64,000 nucleotides of DNA from Dendrophyllia cribrosa (taxonomy: Eukaryota > Cnidaria > Anthozoa > Scleractinia > Dendrophylliidae): NCBI GenBank assembly GCA_024195265.1, contig JAJLRJ010000010.1, positions 1,241,282 to 1,305,281 of the forward strand. The letters are read 5' to 3'. This document shows positions 25,401 to 35,770 of the stretch, piece by piece (the stretch's first letter is position 1; each line of letters opens with the position of its first letter). Made by a program: the position numbers and the translations under genes. The notes under the pieces were generated by a model, which saw only the letters and a program-made list of their open reading frames with translations, did no database searches and had not been told where the DNA came from.

Positions 25401-28400
25401 CTTGAAGAAAAATATTAGAAAGTATTCTCTTGTTGTTGTTGTTGTTATTGTTGCTGTTGACAACTTGTTTTTGTTGTTGTTTGCAGAAATAAACTAAGGT
25501 CAAGAGAAACATAAATGATTGATTTGAGGTGGCTCGATCGCCACTGTCTATTCGCTATTAGACAACGGTCGCGCGCTATGTCCTTTAAAGGTTGATATCT
25601 CGCCGTCTTTTTTGCTAGATTCCACTTAGTCTTCCAAACGCGGTTAGTTTTCTTTGAAGACATTAGATTATTTGTCTACTTTTCTATACGCGATTAGCCT
25701 CGTCCTCATAATCTAACTGTTAAATGGGATAGTAACATTAGAGACTCTTACTTTGAAGTATTAAAATGCATATGAATCACGACTTATCAAGCCGACTCCT
25801 TGTTACAAAATATTCTTTAAGCTTTTATTGTGTTCCAGTTTCCCTTGTTATGTTTTGCCATTCTCGAAATCTTACACAGAATTGGACTACCGTGCCCTTG
25901 AAAGCTTGATAAGACGTCAAGACCATATTCCTCTAGTTGCAGATTGCCTTAATTCACCACACCTATCTCCTTAGCATTAATTATATCGATACTGTTAGGA
26001 GAAATTACATTTTTATACTGAACTCAAAACTCACGCACCTCTTTCTGAGTCGCGTACCCAGTCCTCATCTGCTCCATCTCCTTCACCTTAACCTTCATAC
26101 TGGTAGAGTCCCGGATACGAATGTCATAAGGACTACCGGACACTTCTTTGCCACCATACATGACCATCACCTTGTGTGGACCGGTTTGACGAGGTACAAA
26201 CCGGATATGATACCCGTCATCCTCCTTGGTGACAGTGGAAGGGACACTTAACTGATCAGGGCCCAAAACAGAAGCCTCGAGCTGGCCCTCTCCAGCAGAA
26301 TCAGGCACCTGCACGGGTATGTCCACCTCGTGACGCACGGTGAAGCGCTTTGGGTCTTTCTCCAACTTGCGCGATACGATCGAGACTTGTCTGGGGTCAG
26401 CAACCTGACAGAAATAAGAAAAGATCAGGTGTGCGCTACAACAACCAGACCCTAAGTGTAAATCAAATGTAAAGTCTGTGGAAGCGTGACCATTCAAATG
26501 AAAGTACGACAGCTAACGAGTAAGTGAGAAAACGTCGTTAGTCGCGGATGGATGTAAGCTACTGCGCAGCTCTTTCCTGTGGTGCTATTTATTATGCTGT
26601 ATAAGACGGTTCCAACTTTTGAGTCTGTGGATGGAATCCTAAAGTGTGACCATTCAAATGAAAGCTACTAAGCAGTACTCAGTTTCCTGTGTTGGTTCTA
26701 AGTTTAACTCCGTGGATGAAACCCTACGGCATATGTCCGTTCCTCTTTCATTTCTTATGCCCCTCCCCCTCCCCCTCCCCCTATGGAGCCTAGTTTCATA
26801 CCTTCACTATGAACGGACTGCCGTTAACTGGTTCCCCAGCAAAGAGGACGTGAATTTTGTGCTCACCCACCCCCTGTGGGGTGTATCGCACAATGTAGGT
26901 GTCTTTCTCCGTTGGGGACTGTAGTAGGTCCACAGGAAAGTGCCCGTATGGTGCCTCACCATAAACCTTGAGTTCTCCATCACCGGCGCCGTGGAGAGTG
27001 ATAACGAATTCTGCCTCGGAGTCCGTGGTGACCTGAGTTGAATAAATACAATTTTAGATTTTTTTTATTCTCACTTGGAGTTTAATTTAACTTAGATTTA
27101 AATTTCATGTATGTATAAGCGAATACTTGGCCAACTTTTCCCGCGCTTAGCACCGGTTGTATGCTTTCCCTCGCTGGGCACCGATGGCATGTTTTCCCGC
27201 GCGTGAACTGGTCACATAATTTCCCGCGCCTGGCACCGGTTGCATGTTTTCCCGTGCTTGGCTTGGATGGCATGTTTTCCCGCGCGTGAACTGGTCACAT
27301 AATTTCCCGCGACTGGTACCGGTTGCATGCTTTCCCGTGCTTGGCTTGGATGGCATGTTTTCCCGCGCGTGAACTGGTCACATGATTTCCCGCGCCTGGC
27401 ACCGGTTGCATGCTTTCCCGTGCTTGGCCCGGATGGCATGTTTTCCCGCGCGTGAACTGGTCACATGATTTCCCGCGCCTGGCACCGGTTGCATGCCTTC
27501 TCGCGCTTGGCAACGTCAACATGTTTTTCCGCGTTTGTCATCGATTTTGATTGGTTCATTATTTTTGTTTGATATAATTGACCAGTTTTGACTTATATCA
27601 TTAGAAGGACTCAAAATCGCGGACCTAGTTCCTATTATTGGATAAGAAAACTTTTGATATCTGATTCATGTGTACTTTTCACGTTTTCTTCTGTTACTTG
27701 GTAAAACGCTCACTATCCTTCCGTCTTACCTGATGAAGCCCATCTCCGTGCGCCACAATTTTGTTGGGATCATTTACCACAGACTTTACAGGACTCCCTG
27801 GGATATCCTCTCCGTTGAACACAAAATGAGTGCTGTATTCTCCCGGCTTGGTTGGAATAAATGATACGTTGTATTTACCGGGCGCAGTTGGTCGCACATC
27901 TACGGGAACGTTTCCGCCGGGGCCCCGGCATTGAATGGCCAATTCCCCCAGTCCCGCCCCGGAAGTGTCCACTTCGTAGGAGGTCGGACGTCCTAAAGCC
28001 GTATGACGTGCACTTTCTGAAAAGGAAACAACATACTCAAATACTGATCTCGAAATGTTCCTCCAGGGTGGAAAGTTTGCATTACTTACAAAGTTGTGTG
28101 ACTTAAAAGATTGTGTGACTTACTAGATTGGCGATTACAAAACACTGTGTGATTTGCAAGATTATGCGATTCAAAAGAATGTGTAACTTACTTGCAAGAT
28201 TGCGTGACACAAACAATTGTGTGACAATTAAAATAAAAAACACTCACCATTCCCAGTCACGCTGCATTTTGATGGATCTCCCACTTTGCATTTGAACGGG
28301 CTACCAAGTAACGGGGTGCTACCAACCTCAACTCGGACTTTGTGCTCGCCCACTTCCTTGGGGGTAAAAGTTACCCTCCATTTTCCACTTCCCAGGGGTT

Positions 28401-31400
28401 CGATTTTGCAGGTTGCGGTTTTCGTGGGTCCCTCCACCGAAGCTGTAACCGGAGGCGAGTTGTCGTCGTTGGTGTGAACGATAAACTCCGCAGGTTTGAA
28501 GACCACGGCGTTTTTGATCCCCGTACCAGACACTTGTACGTCTCCAACGTTTTCATGCACCATGACGTTAAACGGCCCCTGGGGGATTTCTTTACCGAAG
28601 TGTTTCACCGAAATAGTGTGCGGACCGCTTTCAAAGGGAACAAACCGGACCTTGAGGGAACCGTCTGAATCCGTATACGTCTCCACGGGAGAGGATTTAT
28701 CCCCGCTCGGGCCTTTTACCTCGACACGGATGCCATCAAACCCGATATCTTTGCGCGCGAAAATTGAAAACTCGGATGGTTTCCCACGGACTCCTCTCTT
28801 AATCCCCGCGCCTTCAGCTTTAAACAAGTGCGACTGGCTCTGTAGTTTCTCCGCGTTACGAAACTGAAGCATGTACGCCATGATGCTCAGCTCATCTACA
28901 TCGGGGCTCACCATTTCTTCAGGTGTCAGCACCGCCTTGACTCCCAGTTTCTCCTCGGCGGCTTTGAGCGCTGTGGTAGCGTTCTCTAACGGGCTCTTGT
29001 GGTCGATGTTTTCAAAATCCGGGATAATGCCAGGGCACTGCGCTTCCAGGAAGCGACACAATGTTTTACCATCGTTCCAATCCGTGTTGAAGTTCTTCAC
29101 ATTCAAACCAGGTGCCGCTTCGTTGATGTACTCTAGCGTTCTCTTCTCCCCAATCGATCCCGGTTGCGTGTAATACGACAGATAGGTCATCATACTCAAC
29201 TCGTCCACATACGGACTCGAGAAGAATTCCGGAGACAACACCTTCGGGATTTTAAAGTTCTTTTCGGCAACGTCCATTGCTTCTTTAGAGTTTTGGAGCT
29301 TTGCGTCGGGATCAAGGCTCTTGTAATTCGGACACAGTCCCGGCTGGCAGAACTCATTAAGCGCACTCAAGGCCACACCATCGTTCCAGTCTGTTGTCAC
29401 GTTTCTGATCTCCCTGTCTGGAAGTGCGTTTTTGAGCCACAATAGCAACAGCTGCTTTCCAGATGCGCTCCCGCTGGAGCTGATCTGATAGTGTAGAATC
29501 AGGCGCCATACCAGTCCAAGAATCAACTTCACGTTACCATTGGCTATGTCCTCGGTACCTAAGCAACCAAAAACATGAAACTATAGAGCAGTTTTCAATT
29601 GAGTGTGGAAAAACCAAAACCAAAGTAATTACTCTGACCAATCACAGCAGTCGTAAACAATCCAATGAACCAATCAGAGCTCGAAGCAATTACATGTCGG
29701 CGGCGCCAAGCGCGGGAAAACGCGTGCGAGCAAGTCACGATTGGTTTTGGTTTTACTTCTGATTGGTCGAGAAAGTGGCGCGAGATTTTTTAGCCAATCA
29801 CAAAGCGTAGCAATGCAAAACCAAAGCAATTGTGTAATTACTTTTGACATTCAATTGAAAACTGCTCTAAATCAGTGGTGGATCAACACTCCATCGTAAG
29901 GGGGGAGGGGTGGGGCCTAAGTGATCAACATAGGGAGGGAACAGAGTGAAAATGTTAGAGACATTACTTAATGTCTAGAATAAGTAAGAAAAAGCGGGTT
30001 TAGATGCTATTGTTCAATTGTAATCTTCTGTTGAAACAATATATTTTAGAAAACGGCATAAGTGTGTATAAATGTCAAGTGGATAACAGTCATCGTTTTC
30101 CATCGAATGATCTCCAAATACTAAGAAGTGTTTTTAAGAATAAATAATTTTAAAACTCTGTTAAACTTAGAAACGAAAGTACGCTGTGGATTTTTAAATT
30201 CGACAGGTTCTGTTCACGCATGGACGCATTGTGAACCTATCTATGTTTTTATTTTTTGCTGCAAGTACAGGAAGTCTTTTTGCAACATGAAAAAAGTAGC
30301 GAAGCCAATATTTCTAAATTACATTTCGCTGCAATAACCATATCAGTTTCGGTTTCGGTGAAAGGGTAAGTTGTCGATCGTTCTACAAAAAAATTTCCTA
30401 GCGTTATTTTACATTAATGATTGAAAGCTGGTTATTATCTGTTATGGTGTGACACCTCCTACTGATCAGAACTTCGCTCAGGCATGTTTCCTTCCGGTGC
30501 GTCTCCCAGCGCAGCAGCGCAGTTGGTTTAATTGAGCGACCGATCGGTTTCCGTAGGTCATAGGTTCGATTTCCTTCTAAACTGTACACAAAAATGTACA
30601 TGGTGATTCTAACTTTTGAGCCTGTTAATGAATCCTACAGTGTGACCGTTCAAAAGCTACTGAACAATACTTTCCTGTGGTACTGTTTATTATGCTGCAC
30701 AAGGTGGTTCTAACTTTTGAGTCTGTATATGAAATCTACAGTGTGACCATTCAAACGCTACTGAGCAGTACTTTTCTGTGGTACTATTTATTATGCTGTA
30801 CAAGGTGGTTCTAACTTTTGAGTCTGTGGATGAAATCCTTAAGTGTGACCATTCAATTGAAAGCTAACGAGCAGTACATTGGTTCTTTTATTAGTTTTTC
30901 AATATTTTACAAAACGAAATTTGGATTTTTCCTCTCTACTTGGTCACTATTACAAGGCAAACTCTTAATATTTCGTTACCAACGTAAACGGAAAGATCTA
31001 TGAATCCAACGGAAACTGAAAGAATGGAATCAACGCTTTGAAGTATGTCATAAATTACATTTTATTGTATCGCTCGCCCTATGGTTCCAAAAAACCGAAT
31101 AATATAAACTTGATTTATATTTCTGCTACTGCAATCCATAAAATCGACAGTATGTGATTACAAATTGATTGAAAATTGAAAAATGAAAAATGTAAACATT
31201 ATTAATCGCAAAACTTGTAGACCTATATAATAAATAGTTAACGAGTGCAGAGTTTTAAATGAAAGTTTCTTAAGTATTTAACCACAATGGTAATAATTGT
31301 GCCGGTGAATTCTGTCTCTCAAAGCCTATCCTGCAGAGATCTGCAGTAAATTCGCTCATCACTTATCTATTTACGTTTAACTTCGCATTGATTGCGTGCA

Positions 31401-32216
31401 CAGATTTCGCGTGCAATATCAGCTTGTAGAAAGAAGGAACATGCACAAGCGATCGTGCACAGATCCAAGTTTACAGTTATTACATGCTCTTAGGTCAAGA
31501 AAATACAATAAAAGCCGATAACAGACCTCTGTTACAACTGAAAACACAGTTTCGGCTAAAAACGAAATAATTCGCTTCTTGCGTGATATCGGTACCTACC
31601 TATAGCGCCCGTGTCGACAACGAAGGAATCTTTGCGGAAAATGTTTATAATAACGATAATTAAGTTTCGTGTCCTCAAGGCGTAAAAATAGCTTTCATAT
31701 TTACTTTCATGTGTTTTCACTTCTATTTTGTTCACCCTCCCGTTATGTTTACTTAACGTCCGTCTGTTGTTGAACGGTGTGAGGAAATAAAAGTCGCAAA
31801 CTTGTAGGCTTTTGTGGTTGTCACGCTTACTTTTCCTTACCTATGTTCACAAGTTTTATCCCGTCGCTCTCCAGAAGCTTCAAAGCCGCTGTGATATTTT
31901 CGAGTTTCTGTGCATACAGCTTGGGATTCTTGTTGTAGCGCCCTACTTTCTTGGTGGAGATCGATTCTACCAGGTAAACAAGCAAAGTTCCATCTTCAAA
32001 CGCCGCAGATAAATCCCCCGAAACCTGTACTCCATAATCCTTTATTTGCTCGTTGCACCAGTTCATAAAGGTATTCTTTTGGATATCAATCCAGTCTTTC
32101 TCGTTGTGAGCGACATATAGAGATCCTTTGAAGAACGTAGCACTGCTTTCTCGTCTTCCACCAGGGCTTATCGGATAGGTAAGACTACCTTGCCGTTCTC
32201 GTTCGTAGGTTGACAT
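13473..32216 (-). CDS. jbug: Filamin-family actin crosslinker with three CH domains (jitterbug type), complete
   Basis: Fourteen coding exons join in frame with AG/GT borders: 32216-31841, 29558-28248, 28016-27730, 27032-26802, 26404-26039, 25350-25229, 20032-19897, 19457-19275, 18709-18425, 17920-17630, 16843-16444, 15523-15254, 14735-14445 and 13810-13473. They total 4887 nt, or 1628 codons plus stop. CH1 spans residues about 40-151 and its IKLVNIG/NGNVKLILGLVW junction crosses intron 1. CH2 is about 157-259 and CH3 about 260-361. Thirteen Ig-filamin repeats follow, most with the GSPF-type motif near their ends, then a 26-residue tail ending QQRDDRL. Classical filamins have two CH domains and up to 24 repeats; three CH domains mark the Drosophila jitterbug group. 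CH1-CH2 should bind F-actin and the repeats should scaffold partners. All donors look U2-type. The large introns 1 (2.3 kb) and 6 (5.2 kb) are repeat-rich. The transcript ends and any non-coding first exon are not resolved. Confidence 0.92.
13872..14035 (-). mobile_element. Satellite-MITE, one unit, inverted, in filamin intron 13
   Basis: It begins with the family terminus (ACTCCCAAGAGTGCC), continues through the AAATTTAATTTTGTAAAA end region and holds one unit with TTTCATTTGAATGGTCACAC and CAGACTCAAAAGGTAG. The far terminus is missing. Confidence 0.65.
15752..16410 (+). mobile_element. Satellite-MITE with six 88-bp units in filamin intron 11
   Basis: The terminal inverted repeat TAACCCTTC/GAAGGGTTA bounds the element. 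Inside, GTGGATGAAA-type landmarks recur at 15821, 15909, 15997, 16085, 16173 and 16261, an exact 88-bp period. Each unit contains GTGACCATTCAAATGAAAC and GTACTTTTGCATGGTACCAT. The right end carries AATATTTTGCAAAATGAAAT and CACTCTTGGG. There is no coding capacity. The clean period suggests recent unequal exchange or rolling amplification. Confidence 0.8.
17105..17404. repeat. Inverted-repeat element in filamin intron 10
   Basis: GTGACGCGGGTGATCGTCG near 17109 is matched in inverted orientation by CGACGATCACCCCCGTTACG near 17373. Inside, a CACCTTTTAGGGGTT segment is repeated, and a related GGGTTCCTTTCAAAAT stretch occurs near 45,350. It is probably a MITE; I could not define the ends. Confidence 0.5.
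17405..17598. mobile_element. MITE in filamin intron 10
   Basis: The ends are inverted copies: AGGGAGCTTTAGATTTGAGT then ACGAGTACGACTT on the left, and AGGGGACTTTAGATCGGACT then ACGAGTACGACTT read inward from the right. The body is 194 bp and non-coding. Flanking bases are AAT on both sides, a possible short target duplication. Confidence 0.65.
18033..18290. repeat. GC-rich minisatellite in filamin intron 9
   Basis: Irregular tandem units of about 28 bp built on GTGCAAAGGGCGGGAAAACG. The core GCGGGAAA is shared with the other intronic minisatellite at 27.1-27.5 kb, where it lies on the opposite strand. Confidence 0.8.
18781..18836 (+). repeat. tRNA-derived sequence (SINE-like or tRNA relic)
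   Basis: An A-box-like ATCGAGTGGTTGGAAGCGC is followed at normal tRNA spacing by a B-box-like CAGGTTGAAGTCC. There is no complete cloverleaf, so this is a relic and not a working tRNA. It lies in filamin intron 8. Confidence 0.4.
20084..20766 (-). mobile_element. Satellite-MITE with seven units in filamin intron 6 (inverted)
   Basis: It starts with TAACCCTTAACTCC and the family end region, then carries TTTGAATGGTCACACCAT-type landmarks near 20191, 20286, 20370, 20458, 20546, 20634 and 20722, mostly 88 bp apart. The distal terminus is missing, replaced at about 20766 by a different repeat. Orientation is opposite to the copy at 15752-16410. Confidence 0.8.
20990..21098. repeat. Foldback (palindromic) repeat
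   Basis: AACAACTATTCACCT through GGTGGGTAGTGGTG is mirrored by CACCACTACCCACC through AGGTGAATAGTTGTT. The arms are about 50 bp with a GC-rich centre (GCCGCTTCGCGGC). It could extrude a cruciform or fold as a strong RNA hairpin in the intron. Confidence 0.75.
21100..21236. repeat. Second foldback repeat, adjacent
   Basis: AATATTCGTATTC through ACTGGAACTAGC is mirrored by GCTAGTTCCAGTT through GAATACGAATATT. The inner arms share CGAGGCT/AGCCTCG. It abuts the previous palindrome, so the two may be parts of one composite element that begins near 20767. Confidence 0.7.
21525..21551. repeat. Poly-C tract
   Basis: Twenty-seven consecutive C residues preceded by a purine-rich strand (GGGAAGGGAAGGGAAAAGGG near 21410). 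On the minus strand this is a G-run able to form quadruplexes. Its length is a likely site of sequencing or assembly error. Confidence 0.85.
23200..23705 (+). mobile_element. Satellite-MITE, longer-unit variant, in filamin intron 6
   Basis: It is bounded by CTTTCACTCCC on the left and GAGTGAAAG on the right. The internal units are about 106 bp: the 88-bp core plus a TTATTAAGCTATACATGGTG-like insertion, and they carry GTGACCATTCAAAT. Four diverged units are present. Confidence 0.7.
24593..25200 (+). mobile_element. 5'-truncated LINE (CR1/L2-like reverse transcriptase C-terminus)
   Basis: An open frame from 24593 to 25006 translates to the conserved end of a non-LTR reverse transcriptase: LQNRAARIL, LGWKDLITQRQ, MVFKALNDLAP, then RSFSYRGATLWNSLP. 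It is followed by an AT-rich 3' UTR ending in a (ATTG)n tail at about 25178-25199, typical of CR1/L2-class insertions. The 5' part is missing. It lies antisense to the filamin gene inside intron 6. The frame is uninterrupted, so the insertion may be fairly recent. Confidence 0.8.
25431..25490. repeat. TTG-rich microsatellite
   Basis: Imperfect GTT/TTG triplets with interruptions, in filamin intron 5 just downstream of exon 5's neighbour on the plus-strand map. Confidence 0.7.
27137..27530. repeat. 83-bp minisatellite rich in TTTCCCGC motifs, filamin intron 3
   Basis: About four and a half 83-bp units, each with sub-blocks that follow the pattern GCATGTTTTCCCGCGCGTGA and CACATAATTTCCCGCGCCTG. 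I counted about nine exact TTTCCCGC cores, which match the E2F consensus TTTSSCGC. Other sub-blocks carry TTTCCCGTG. It is non-coding. Reverse-strand translations such as GKTCHPSQAREN are by-products. Confidence 0.85.
29585..29868. mobile_element. MITE, TA-flanked, in filamin intron 1 (family shared with 47.97 kb)
   Basis: The ends GAGCAGTTTTCAATTGA and TCAATTGAAAACTGCTC are perfect inverted copies with TA on each side, consistent with a Tc1/mariner-type target. Several CCAATCA/TGATTGG boxes and AAACCAAA segments lie inside. A second copy is at 47969-48239. Confidence 0.75.
30513..30580 (+). repeat. tRNA-derived sequence (SINE-like)
   Basis: GCGCAGTTGGTTTAATTGAGCG resembles a polymerase III A box, and AGGTTCGATTTCC resembles a B box with one added T. 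The stems do not close into a complete tRNA. It lies in filamin intron 1. Confidence 0.45.
30600..30935 (+). repeat. Satellite-MITE units (about 2.5), filamin intron 1
   Basis: Long-variant units with CTGTGGTACTGTTTATTATG and GGTTCTAACTTTTGAG landmarks, ending with the family right end (AATATTTTACAAAACGAAAT). The left terminus is missing. Confidence 0.65.
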
Positions 32217-35204
32217 ATTTACCCTCTCAGGTCACTGAAGCCGTTCTATTCCTCTTTTCCTCGTAACAATCGTTTGCTGTCTCGCGTCGTCACTGCACAC
32301 ACCCTCTACATATTTGACAAGATAAAATACCGTGAACACAATGTAGATCTAAAATGCTAGCCCCAAAATATGTATACAAGTAATTTACATGTGTTTTGAA
32401 CTGCCAGCTCGCTCTACTGCACATGAATGGCTTCCTAGCATCCCGTTGGGAATTTGAAAGCGACAAATATCAATTGACGCCTCCTTATATGGAGAGCGGG
32501 AAAGCGCTTAATAGGTTTTCTGTCACGATATTGAAGCTGCAATCAAAATTCTGAACGTTCAATATGCTGCTGATTTTTGCCAATGAAACCAATAAAATCT
32601 ACCTCAAGCGTGGTTGAATTTTTTCTTCTTAGTTGACTTACGACCGTTTATTAAACAAACGATAGAGTTTTTTTACAGCACTGGGCGAGAAACGACAAAA
32701 AAAAAGAAACAAATATATTCCTATTAAAGTACAATTTTTTGGAAGCAATGCGTCTCTAAACGTGACTATAAATGCAGTATTTACCTGTAATTTTTTTTCT
32801 TATTGAGAACAGGTTTAATAATTGGAGAACATTCTCGAAGCGGGGGGTCAGAAAATGTAAACGTGAATATATATAACTTGTTGGCTCAAAACATAACAAA
32901 ATATCTTTTTCAAGACAATAGTTGGCTATTATTTTAAATTCAAAGAGTTCCTACAGTGATAATTAAAAATGCAACGAAAGTACGACTGCCCACGAGTAAG
33001 TGAGGCAACGTGGCTCTGTTTATAAACCGTTAAAATGAAAGCTATTGAGCAGTACTTTCCTGTGGTGTTGTTTATTATGCTGTACAAGGTGGTTCTAACT
33101 TTTGAGCCTGTGGATGAAATTCTAAAGTGTGACGATTCAAATGAAAGCTTCTGAGCAGCACTTTCCTGTGGTACTGTTTATTATGGTGTACAAGGTGGTT
33201 CTACCTTTTGAGTCTGTAGATAAATTCCTAAAGTGTGCCCATTCAAATGACAGCTATTGAGCAGTACTTTCCTGTGGTGCTTTTTATTATGCCGTACAAG
33301 GTGGTTCTACCTTTTGAGTCTGTGGATAAAATCCTAAAGTGTGGCCATTTAAATGAAAGCTACTGAGCAGTACTCTTCTGTAGTGTTGTTTGTTTTTTTA
33401 ACATTTTATACACTAATATTTGTGGAGTTCCATCGAATTTGTAGGTTGGCCAATCTTGAGGACGAAAATGCTAATCCGATGAAGGGAGGGGTGCGAAGGA
33501 ATACAAAATTGGACTGTTTCTCTTAACAGACGGACGACATCATATATAAATCAGTTGAAACAGGCCTACAAAAAACTTGTAGCTAAAACATGAAACATGA
33601 AAATGTTAGACGATATTAGTTCGCATCCTTTTAAAAACGTCTCAAGCGACGACCCTGTTCAAAACAACTTGAGCTTTCTTTGTCATAAAGTACCAGATAA
33701 ACTGTTAATTATCAAATCAATAAAGATAAACATTTTCGGATGGATCTGATAATTCAAATCATGCTTGCGGCTCGGTCCTCTACATGTGGCTTGTGCCTTT
33801 AACTGTAGCGAAAATAATTAATGATATTTACGACCGATTTCATTCTCACCCTTTAGCAATACTGATATGTCCTGAAAATTATACGCCGTTTTAAAGTTAA
33901 GAAGGAATAACATTCGTCTGAAAATATTAGCTGGCATGTGAAAGGTTGATTCAACAACCAATAAATTCACGAAGTTGTCTTTAAAAATAACTGTAATTAA
34001 TAAGTAATGTACTTACAGTTTAAGAATACTACTTCTGATTCGATTTTCAGTGAGACCGGGCAGATGCCGAAAACTTCTTCAAGTCAGGACGAGTTTTAAC
34101 CGCCGAGAAAGCACGTGCAAACTTAAGTATTTATACGTACTTTGCGCTCACGAACTGTTAATCGTGACAACAGCAGATAGAAATGCGAACAATTCATAGA
34201 AAACTCCAAACAAAGAGTGTTGTTAATACAAAGTATGAACGCGTAAAAGCAAACTAATGTTATATTGTGCTGTCTGTCCTTTTGATGCAATTAGTCGCAA
34301 TTACGCCGGTACTTTGCTTGCGTCACTAGCTTCATTTTGCCCAAGGAATGACGTTATATAAATAACATCATGTCCTTCGTGAAAAGAATGATGAAACGTA
34401 CAACTAACCAATTTCCATTTGTTATAAAATGTTCATCTTTCATTCTAAATCGATGAAAGTTGGCATATATCAAGAGTCGTGATTTCTTGCATGCTTCAAA
34501 TGTATGTTGATCTGCGCGGTCAAACATATTATTCGCTTGTGTTTCGTATAACGGATGAATAGTTCAGTATTATGACGAAACAATTAAATACCTACGGTCA
34601 TTAGTTTTTCTCACGCAAGTGGAAAACTAATCCTCTAAATACAGGAACTAAAAAGAGTTTTGTTAAATTGATGGTTCGGAGATTAAGAAATACAGATTTT
34701 CCCACGATCAATGTGAACATAACTTAGCCTGTTTTGTGGGAACATTTTTTTTGGACTTGTTTGTTCAATTGTTGTGTTTTTTTTAAGCTGAATCAGTTTG
34801 TCTATGCATTTATTTAACCAGCAATTAACTGTCTAATTTTTCATATTTTTAATTGTTTGCAAACCACTCCTAACATCACTGACACTAAACAAACAAAGTT
34901 AATGTTGCTTTTTTTAGCGGAATAGTTTCTCGAGACATTTTATTGAAGTAGCAATTAGCATTGTAACTTTTCATATTTTAAATTGTTTGCAGCTCCTCCT
35001 AACATCACACTAAACAGAAAAAAAAAAAAGTTAACTTGACTAATTTTACTTCTGAACTTTTCAGTATTCCTCAACTTCAGCTGAACAGGAGCAGGCTTCA
35101 ATTCAGTACCTGCGTTTTGCCAAGTTAGATACTTTAATAATGTACGGCTTTTTCCCAGGCCTTCACAACTACAAAAAATATGAATAAATGCACGAGTTTG
35201 AGCA
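32217..35204. other. Region upstream of filamin
   Basis: Contains the putative filamin promoter or 5' leader next to 32216 and a satellite array at 33030-33440. No TATA box or other gene is supported. The rest is AT-rich with no coding signal. Confidence 0.4.
33030..33440 (+). repeat. Satellite-MITE array, about 106-bp units
   Basis: GAGCAGTACTTTCCTGTGG-like landmarks recur near 33047, 33152, 33258 and 33365, giving a period of about 106 bp. Each unit holds TTATTATGCTGTACAAGGTG. The right end (CATTTTATACACTAATATTT) is a degraded form of the family terminus. Confidence 0.7.
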
Positions 35205-35214
35205 AAATATCGTG

Positions 35215-35246
<32 letters not shown>

Positions 35247-35305
35247 CTCAGCCTTCGAATTCGGCAAATAATTGATCTGCGAGACACTGATAAATCACGA
35301 TATTT
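35205..35305. repeat. Foldback repeat
   Basis: AAATATCGTGATTTGTCA and GCAGATCAATTATTTGCC are mirrored by GGCAAATAATTGATCTGC and TGATAAATCACGATATTT around a short centre containing TTCGAA. No coding content. Confidence 0.75.
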
Positions 35306-35384
35306 GGCGATAGCCGAGTTCAATAATTGTTTTATCATTCGATCACCGAGTATGTTTTTGAATTTATCATTAGCGGAGATGTCA

Positions 35385-35770
35385 CGGGCCGAAGGCCATC
35401 CCGCTCGCGGATTTCCATACATAGAACCATGCCCGTCATTTTTCATGGTCATGGCTAGCGGGATGTTTCGCGGGCGCGTTCGACGTCGTGCAGGGTTAGC
35501 TCGCTGGTGCGTACGACGTCGCCCAACACGCGCGTACGACGTCTCGCAACATCCGGGATTTTAGCGATTTTGAAACCAAAATAAGGCTTTGTTTTTCGCG
35601 CGCTTCCCGCGGCAACACGGCCGATGTCACGCCAGCTACTGTAAACACTTTTGTTGTGTTTAATGGAGAAAACGCTTTGCAAAATCGTTTTTCCCTGCAT
35701 TTTTTTCGCGGTTTCCTCTCAGGACAGGTTTGACATTTCTCAAACAGTGGTCAAGACTGCATTTGTGGCT
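35385..35770 (+). promoter_or_regulatory. CpG-rich stretch with a possible first coding exon
   Basis: From about 35385 to 35640 the sequence is much richer in CpG than its surroundings (repeated CGTACGACGTC and CGCGCG). It is followed at 35663 by an ATG. The first 22 codons begin MEKTLCKIVFPCIFFAVSSQ: a basic start, a hydrophobic core and a plausible cleavage site, as in a signal peptide. A GT donor-like CAG-GTTTGAC follows. No downstream exon was found, so this may be chance. Low confidence. Confidence 0.25.

Noticed and set aside
27082..27522. Series of reading frames on the minus strand (GKTCHPSQAREN type)
   Set aside because: They are shifted copies of one 83-bp minisatellite translated in sequence, with no gene structure.
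28228..32216. U12-type introns in filamin, given the nearby U12 genes
   Set aside because: All donor sites I read are GT(A/G)-type U2 donors; none begins with ATATCCTT or GTATCCTT.
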